A stretch of 64,000 nucleotides of DNA from Pseudocercospora fijiensis CIRAD86 (taxonomy: Eukaryota > Ascomycota > Dothideomycetes > Mycosphaerellales > Mycosphaerellaceae): contig NW_006921534.1 of assembly GCF_000340215.1 (NCBI RefSeq), positions 3,967,041 to 4,031,040 on the forward strand. Direction: 5' to 3'. The position numbers and the translations under genes are program-made. The notes beneath the pieces are model-generated. The model did not search any database and was not told the DNA's origin. It was given only the letters and a program-made list of their open reading frames with translations. Positions 44,701-53,700 of this stretch are shown piece after piece. Position 1 is the first letter of the stretch; each line of letters begins with the position of its first letter.

Positions 44701-47700
44701 ATTACCGGTAGTCAGCCATTTTGCGAGTTGATCAAGCACAGGCTCAAGCTCAGGATGTTGCCGATAGTGTTCAACAATGGCTTCTGCCAGAGTTGTCACT
44801 ACCTCACCGAACCTGATTCCGGCAACTCTGATCGCCTGGTCTTCAATATGCTGAGGTAATTCTTGCATTCGAATGTCGGTGTCAATGCTGCTGAGCGCTT
44901 CGGTAGCCACCTCAAGGCTCGCCATTACATTTGAGAAATCGGACTTTGCCAGCTCGCCTTGGCGTCGCACGCATACAGCGCATGTCTGGACCATACGAAG
45001 CAGAATACTGCTCTTTGATGTTAGATCCTGGCCTGGATGTCTGGCGGCAGTGATAGTCAGGCCTTCGCGTAATGAGAATCCTGAGAGCTGTTGCAGAGCG
45101 GTATCGAGGGATGCGAAATTTGCAAGCTCTTTTGATATAGTGGCTCGTTGTTCGATTGTTGTCTGAAGTATACTTTCAAGAAGTGTCTCGGAGCGTGCGA
45201 TCTCGGCTGGTGTCAGATCCTCGTTGTGTTTGACAGAACTTTCGCGAACTGCAATCATGACATGAGCCAGTCGATGAAACTCGTGATCAGCCCTGTCACC
45301 GACGACAGTCTGGCCAAATGAAGCAACTGGCAAAGACCTGGACAACACTGCAGCGAGCGATGCTTGCTGGAGCAGGACATCCTCACTCATATTGGCCTGG
45401 AAGCCCATGAGGCGCACATCGCGGAGCACATCCGCGAGTAGTCTGCGCTTTCGCGTCTTCAGATGCTGGATCAGAGTCTTGTTCTCCTCGGTGGCAGTAC
45501 TTGGCGTAGCCTTGCGGAGTTCGCTGCCCTCCTCTTCAAGCTCCTCGAGGAACTTTTCAATTTTGGCAGGCGCAGTTGACAAGCTTTCGTAAGACTGACG
45601 CTGGGCACGAAGCTGCTGGAGAATGGCCGGCAACGATTGAAGTTGACTCGACCAGGCCTCATGTCTCGCTAGCGGTTGCGTATCCTGGACCGCCGTAGTA
45701 GGCGGCACAGCCTCAACGCTGCCTTTGGAGATTGTCGCTGGAGATTGAGGAAAGTCTCCAAGCAAAAGCGACGTGACAGGCTCGCCGAGAACATTCCGAT
45801 ATTTGCGCACAAGTCGAAATAGCTTCTTGTGAGATGTTTTAGCACTCTGGCTAAGCGTGAGGATGTTGCGATCTTTCCAGCTAGCCAGCTGAATGACCTC
45901 TTTGACTTGTTTCTCCAAAGCTGCGCGTTTCTTGGAAAGACATTCCGAGACGCTGCTCTCGAAGTGAGAATAGAACGAGATCAGACTGATCAAGGCCTGG
46001 TGTACCGGTCTCAGGTCGGAGAATTCGAGACTTCGGTGCTTCATATCAGCCTCAAAGTCGCGCAGCATCGAGAGGCGCAAGCTGAACTCTCCCAAGCCGC
46101 AACTATTGAGAAAGCCGCCCAGTGTCTCGATCAGTTGATGAGCGAAGGTCACGAGAGACATTCCTGCATCGGCTTCACTTGCGGCCGCGCGAATGATTGT
46201 CTCGTACGCAATGTACCACCACGAAGCAGCGCTCTTCTTTGCGTTGATGTCTTCATTCTGGAATAGACCAGCCCATGTGGAAAGCTCAAGTTGTCGCCAG
46301 CTGATCAAGAGATTGGTGATCTCCTCAAGTAATCCAAATGCAGAGTACTCTGAGCTAGCCACTTTCTGCCACTCATTTACTGCTGCATGGAGCTTTTCGA
46401 CTGGTTGGAAGAAGCGTGCTAGCGGCTCAGCATACGATATCGAATAGATCTGCTCGCAGATGCGAAGAATATCGATCGGCACAGCATGCTCGGGCCAAAC
46501 ACTGTGGATGGACTCGAACCGGACTTGCACTCGCTTGAGCAGCGTCACCAAAGCACGAGATTGACCAATGTCGGGCTCAGAATAGATGTTGCTGCTGCGT
46601 TGCGCACTCGACGAGAGTTCCGTAGAGAGCTTATGTAGCATGTTCGCAATGCTAGGTGTGTTCACGAGGCGTAAGGATGATGGTAAGCGGGCGACTTCGC
46701 TAAGAAGGTCTATGACTCTGTCAGGGTCAGTGTTCGTGCCGCGATACAGAGCATGGTGGAGCTCAGACATCCTAGGTGCCAGGTCTTGGGCGACAATGGC
46801 TGGCGCAGTGATGCCGCTCATTTCATAGCTCGGGAAGAGTTCATTCAATTGCTCTGCTGTCGCCTCTTCGGAATCCTCATCTGCTCCCCGGTATTGGTAC
46901 AGGCTTGACTTTGCCGCTGCAGCTCTCTGATCGCGGCTGAGTTCTGTCTGCCACGCTTCATAAAAAAGGTCAAAGGTGCCTTCTGCCGCTTTTCGGATGG
47001 ATGTGGATGGCTGCGCCGACGAAACCATGAAATTGCGGATGCCCAAGATGGAGAGCCATGCAAGATGATCATCCTTCGAGCGACAGACTTGCTGGGCTTG
47101 TGCGAAAGGCGTATCAGATAGCCAATCCTGCAATTTCGCACCCAGGAATGGGGTCAGGCGAGCCAAAGTACCTTGTGCTGAAGCTTCGGGCTTCACGAAA
47201 GACAAATCCCGAGCCACAAAGAGACAATCAATGAACCCAACCACGGGAGATGCCAAGTCCGCGTACGCGCGATATTGGTCTTCAAGCCTTGCGCGGACGG
47301 CACGCAAGTTGTTCCAGCCATTTTCGTCGAGTATCTGAGGACTCAACGGCCCCGCTTGATTGAGCAGTGGTGCCAACACACGTCTTAAGGCTTGCAAATC
47401 TCCTTGAAGCTGCACAAGCTGACTGTGCGCAGGGCGACAGACTTGCACAATCTGTGGTCCGTCGCCCAGCTCTTCAAGTTCTTCTGCCACCAAGCGAGCA
47501 CGAAGTGAATTTGCATCCCCACACCGATTCTGGCGGTAGTTCTGTAGAGCGTTCAAACGCGACTGCAGAAAACCTTTAGTGCGTTCGTGGACGTTCACGT
47601 GCATCTCTGCCTCCTGCACAGGATCAAATGGATCCTCTGGTACGTAAATCCTCAAGCAGGCAATGGCAAAGTACAGCCAAGCTGCAGCCGCTCCCTCGCT

Positions 47701-50700
47701 GCTCGGGTTGGAAAGGACGTGGTCGCTCGCCTTAGTCAAGTCATGGCAAATGGACGCCATATGCTGATCCGCGATAGGCAAGACTTCGGTTGTGCCATTG
47801 ACCTTTGATACTGACTCTCGATCTCGCAGAAGCTGAAGAAGGTGCTCTGCATGTCTCGCGATATCGCCGGCGTCAGCAGCATTGGCGACTGTCTGCAGGA
47901 CTTCTTCCAGAAGGCGACGAAGAACAAGGGTCAGATCCTGTGAGGTCTCTCGATGTACAAGATGGGCCTTGGACGCGACTGTCTGGCTCATAATTTGCGA
48001 TTCGGCCCCAAGCAGATCCAGACTCTTCAAGCTGACGTCCTTGGCTGCCAGGATCTCGCGCAAGATTATGCCGCAGACTGATGAGTCACGAAGTCCACTC
48101 GACGCATCATGATCCCGTAGATGGCGGATGTTCAATCCTAGAAGCCGCATCGTTTCCATGAAAGACGCCGCCGGCTGACTCCTGGAGCACTTCAGTCCAA
48201 CTGTAGTCTTTCTGCCAGCAAGCACCTCTATTGCAACAGCATCCTCATGCTGCAGTCTCGATGGATCCGCCAATAACAACACTGCAAAATGTTGGCAGAG
48301 CAGCTCAAAGCTTGCAGCGAAGTGTGGGCTCGGCTGTACAGCATTGTCGACCCCCTCCACAGACGGAGCCGGCTTGGGCATGGCTTGCCTCACATTTTCC
48401 GCAAGTGCATCTAGATCTGTTATAGAGGATGCACTCACGTTCAGTGATCGTTGGAATGCAAGGCGCAGGTCGATAATGTGTCTGACAGGTAAGCGGAAGT
48501 CGGATGTTAACTGATCGAACTCCTCGACTAAAGCTTCGAAATTGAGCAGTGCCTGCAAGCCTTCAAATGACTTAGCGGTACTGGGTATCAATGCTCCCCA
48601 TAAAGCAACAAAAACATTGCGACTTTCTGGCTCTGTAGCGACGCCCAGATTGGCGAGTGCCAGTTGGAACTCGGCGAGCAGGCTGTCGTGAGGCAAGTAC
48701 TGCTGATGCTTGGCGCATATTGAACGACCAACGAATGCAGACGCTGCCAATAGCGGTAGGTCTAGTGTCTCGTCGGCAAGAAGGCGTGCAAAGACCCAGA
48801 TGTAAGCGAGAAGATTTTCGAATGCTCTCTTATTACGATTTCTCTCTGCGAGAACCGGCTTTGAGCTCTCAATCGCTTTTCGAATGGCTTTGATGAGCTG
48901 TCGAGCAATCTCAATGAGGCTCGTCTTGCCTCGACCATTGAGTTGTTGACGAGCACTTTTCCAGAATCGTGTCAATCGCCCTGAAAGCTTGTGATCATCT
49001 CCGAGAGCGCCAACTGTTCTAGCTACGAACGAGAAAGAGACGCTAAGATCGTGGCGGGCTGCAAGAGACCAAGCCTTGTTGAAAGATTGCTCGGAAACTT
49101 GCACAAGAGGCTGATTGTTGAGAGGGTGTGACGTCTGCAATGAGAACTTACCGTCAGCAATGATACTTACTGGGAAAGATTGGCTACTGACCTGTGCATA
49201 AGCAAAGTCAGCAGGTGCCTCTAGTGCATTTGCGCTTTCTGCGTAGAGTGAAATGGTCTCAGCTGGCAAATTCGCGGCTGACCCAAGCCCGAAACAGGTA
49301 GAATGGATCTGTTCGGCGTTGCGAGAACCTGCGCCATAGAGACCATGCTGAAGCTGGGTGTAAAATCGTGGCGCAAGCGCCTGGTCGGCGAGGCTGAGAT
49401 GATCTTGCTTGATTAGAAATGCTTGTTCATCGGCAACGGCAGATCCAGCGTCTCGAAACGCTCGGAACCGAGTCATCGCAGATTCAGGATGCAAGTCTGC
49501 TGTCGTAACTGCTGTCGAACCGTCTGCTTTTGGAAGGTAAATCTCGACCGCGCGGTTGCGCATCGCTCGCGACAATTCTCCTAGTCGAGGATCCACGGTG
49601 AGGAAAATTCGGAAGGCAGGATGGGGACGGACCACGCGAGCACTCCCATCAGGAGCACTGTGCTCGTTGACGATAAGCACACCGTCTGGCTCCATCAATC
49701 CGTTCAATCGGTCGAGCACAGAAGGACTGCAAAGGTTAGCATTGTCGAGAATCATCCACTTTCCTTGTTGCATCGCTTCGATCAGCGGACCGTCGATCCA
49801 CTCAAACCGTGCTTTGTCTATGGCCTCGTCAACGCTGGCCAAGACATTCAGTAAGGGAGCAATTTCCGCTCTTTCATCATCTGACAGCTTTCTCATCAGT
49901 TCCGCATGCTTCGAAGCATTTTTTGGGCTGGCTTCAACGTTCACCAATGCATCGCGCAGAGCGGCTGCTTCAGTCCCGGAACCATTAGCTAGAGTGACCT
50001 TGATGCGCCAGGTCAGCTTCGAACGCAGCTCATTGAGCGCTGCAGCGATTTGTCGATGAGGATCATACTGCTCGTAGCCTCCGATGAGGTCAAGCGAGTC
50101 GGTCTCGGCACTCATACCAAGCGTGAAAACGTTTGCACCAACCGCGGCAGCTAGTCCTTCCAGGATTGTGGTCTTGCCCACACCCGGCGATCCAGTGAGA
50201 ATGGTTGGCCAGGCCTGATCGACGCAAAGCATGACTGTTTCCACTACTCGCAGATTATAGGCAGGCTCCTCTCGATGAATGTTGGCATAGAAGGATGTTG
50301 CGTTGATCTGGTTCCGCGGCAATAGCCCGAGTCCGACCTGTATAGTCGATCTGGAAAGGTTGCAGAAGGCATCGGCCAGATGCTGATCGCCATCGAATGT
50401 CGACGTGAAAAGACTTTCAACATAGTCCCTGTCGAAAGCGCATCGGAACCGCTGAGAGACCAACATGGTCACGAAGTCCTTCGGGCTGCCTGCCCTGAGC
50501 AGACCAGTGTGGGATGCGGCCACCCCGAGCCACCTGGTGATGTCTCGAAGGTTGAATTCCCAAGGTCCACCGCTCGTCCCGAAAGCACGTCGCTCGGCAA
50601 CTTCATGATTGAGCTTACTGACGAACTCCACAGCTTTTGCAATGTAAGCCTCGCCCATACTTGAGAACTTGCGCCGGCAAATAAGCATCAGATCTTCAGC

Positions 50701-53700
50701 TGCAAATGAGTCGGCATACACGACCGTGAAGCGATTGACGAACGACGCAGGAAGTCCTTTCCGTCCTCCGCCTTGATGATGGGGATTCTGGGCGGCGAAT
50801 AGGCGGAAATTCGGATGTCGCGAGAAGGTCTGGCCAAGTTCTGGAATGAAGACCTCTCCTCGATGATCTAAGCAAGCATTGAGGCCCTCCAGTACTGACT
50901 GCGAGGCAAGGTTCATTTCATCTAGCAGTACCCACTCACCCTTCCTCATGGCACGGAGGAACGGAGCATCACGCCAGACAAAAGTCCCAGTATTCGCTCC
51001 CTCGACAGGCGCATCAGAACCAAATAGGTCTAAGAGATCGGTCTGGTCTGACAAATTGATGCGCGTCAGTGGCATATTTACCGCGTCTGCAATTGCGGTC
51101 ACGAGAGCAGTCTTTCCAACCCCAGGACTACCTTCGAGTAAAACAGGCTTTGAAAGTTGCAAAGCTCTGAGCACCCTCAGGGCATTGATCTTGGTTGTGG
51201 GCGGCTCAAAGGTGAACGATATGCTTGACTTCGTGGCCGCAGGCGCCCGAGCGAGGTTAAACGGCCCAATCCTGAATGTGCTGTCATCGATATCTAGCTC
51301 CAGAGATTGCAAGTAAATCGACGTAGCATCGACGACCATAAGGCGGCCAAGCTCTTGAATGCAAGCAGCTCGCTCCAAAGCTAGGCTCTGCGAAGTTGCT
51401 GACATGAGACCAGCAGGATTGGCACCAAGTGTGTCGATGTAGACCATAGCAGCTCCATGAACTACAGCAGGTACAGGACCGTGCTGTGCGAAGGCATTAA
51501 CAAATTGGACCCAGGCCAGCGCGTCACGGATTGACACAGAAGAGCTTGCAGATGTGTCAAAGCGAGATTTGAACCAGCTGGCAAAGGCAACCATAGCACT
51601 CGCATAAGGCTGGGCTGGGCTTACGAGCTTCGATTGCACGATCTGGAGGACGTCGTCCATGTCAGACATTGAAGGTACCCAGATCTCCGTGAATCGATTC
51701 CGGAGCGCAGGCGAAAGCTCTCGCTTACCATAGTCACCTCCTGGGTTCATAGTCGCAAAGAATTGAAATCCATGGCTCGCAGTTACAGAGGAGTCAAGGG
51801 CACCTTTCTCCGCAAGCAAAATACTTCTCGAGGGCTCCAGTACACTGTTCAGTCGCTCCAGGACAGAGTCGTCTGCGAGTGAGATCTCGTCAAGCAGGAA
51901 AAGCTCACCAGCACGCATAGCCTGGACTAGACTACCATCTACCCATTCAAACAGTGCTTTGAATCTGGTGCGTAGAGTAACAATTTTGACGTGACTGGTG
52001 CTTTGAAGGCGCTCCGACCTCGCCTCGGCATCCATTGCGGACAGCATATGGTCATACGATTTCAGCAGCTCATCAGTGCTTTGGTTTTCAATGCGGTCGC
52101 TGTCACCGAGTGGAACGTCGAGAAGACGTTCGCGAAGCTCGGTCTCAACGGCCGCGCGATTTCGTACAGGACGCTGCGAGCCGATGAGGTCGCCAGTCTC
52201 GGTGTTTTGATGTGCGTTGACAGTATACATGGTCTTCCTCAGCGCATCTGAGAGCATCTGGCAGACTGTCGTCTTTCCGCAACCAGTCTCGCCGACAAGG
52301 AGGACCGGCTCATTGTTCGCGATTGCACGAGCCACGAGGACGTACAATCTCCGCATTGCTTTGGTCCACACCACGCCGTGGGTGGAGGCGTGGCGCCGAT
52401 GGTGCATTACCTCGGGGCAATCATTGGAATATAGCTCATTCTCATCAATGCGGACTTTAGGGCCTTTCCTGCTCATGGCCTCCTCGATGACATGTTTCAA
52501 AGCAGACCGCTCTTCTGATTTTCGTACGCGCTCGCAGAGAAGCATGTAGCCATTCACTGCAAGTTGCTCAATCGTGTCATTCGGTCTAAGGGCCCAGCGG
52601 AAAAGATCACGTAAAGTCGCAAAGCTCTTCTGCTCGAAAAGACGGCTCTCTTGTCGCAAGATGGATAGACTTTTGTACACAGAGACGATGCGTTCACAGC
52701 GCGATGGTGGCAGTCGTGTTCTTTTCTCAAGGATGGTCTGCAATTCGTTGACGGGGATGTCATCGAAGTGTAGCTCAAGAAAACGATTCCGAAAAGCCCT
52801 GGAAAGTGTCTTGCGGCCGCCATAGAGACCAGCTGGATTCTGAGTGGCGAAGAGCATAAAATCCGTGTGTGGTCGAACAACTTCCTGTGTTTCTGGAATT
52901 AAAAGTTCTCTGTTGTCGTCCAACAGTCGATTCAGGGCTTCGAGGACATCCGTTGGTGCAAGATTGAGCTCATCTAGAACAATCCAGTGTCCTTCGCGAA
53001 GCGCCTTAACGAGCACTCCTTCTTGGAATCGAAGGTGGCCGTCGATGCCGGATACATATGTGCCAAGATATTCTTGCAGGTCGGTATGTTCATGGTTGTT
53101 GATACGAGTAAATTTGTGGCCTGTCTTCTTCGCCAAATACTCGATCATGCTTGTTTTGCCGGCAGATGTAGGGCCTTGGATTAAAACAGGGAACTGCCGA
53201 GTGCTGGCCGCCCGAACGAGATTCTCCAAGTTCCGCTCAATGAAGGGCGTGATGATGTAGTGGAGCTGATCCTGCACTTGAGTAGCGCCTTTTCGTATCC
53301 AATGCTTGCTACCGTCATGGCAGCGCACGTACTCGTGACCGTCTTTTGGAGGTTGTAGCGCTTTCTTGAGTTCCGACTTGACGTTGGTCCGCTTTGCAAA
53401 GAGGAACTTGACAATGAGAGGCTGCACAAGTGCTGCAGACTCTACGTCTAGGAATGTTAGAAAGCTCATCTGGAACCCCTCGTACAATGCTCTACGCAGA
53501 TTACACATCTGCTGAATGTGCTTTGCGTAGCTCAATGTTCTGGTGAGCGTCCTCAGCGAGAAATGTGGCTTCTGACCCGCACCGTCGACCAGTTTATTTT
53601 CATCTGCCAAAGCGAGAATGGCTTGGTAGAGCTTGCTCACGTCCAATGCAATAGCGGCGTCCGCTGAAGCTTCTTGGCGCAGATATGCACGCACTATGCT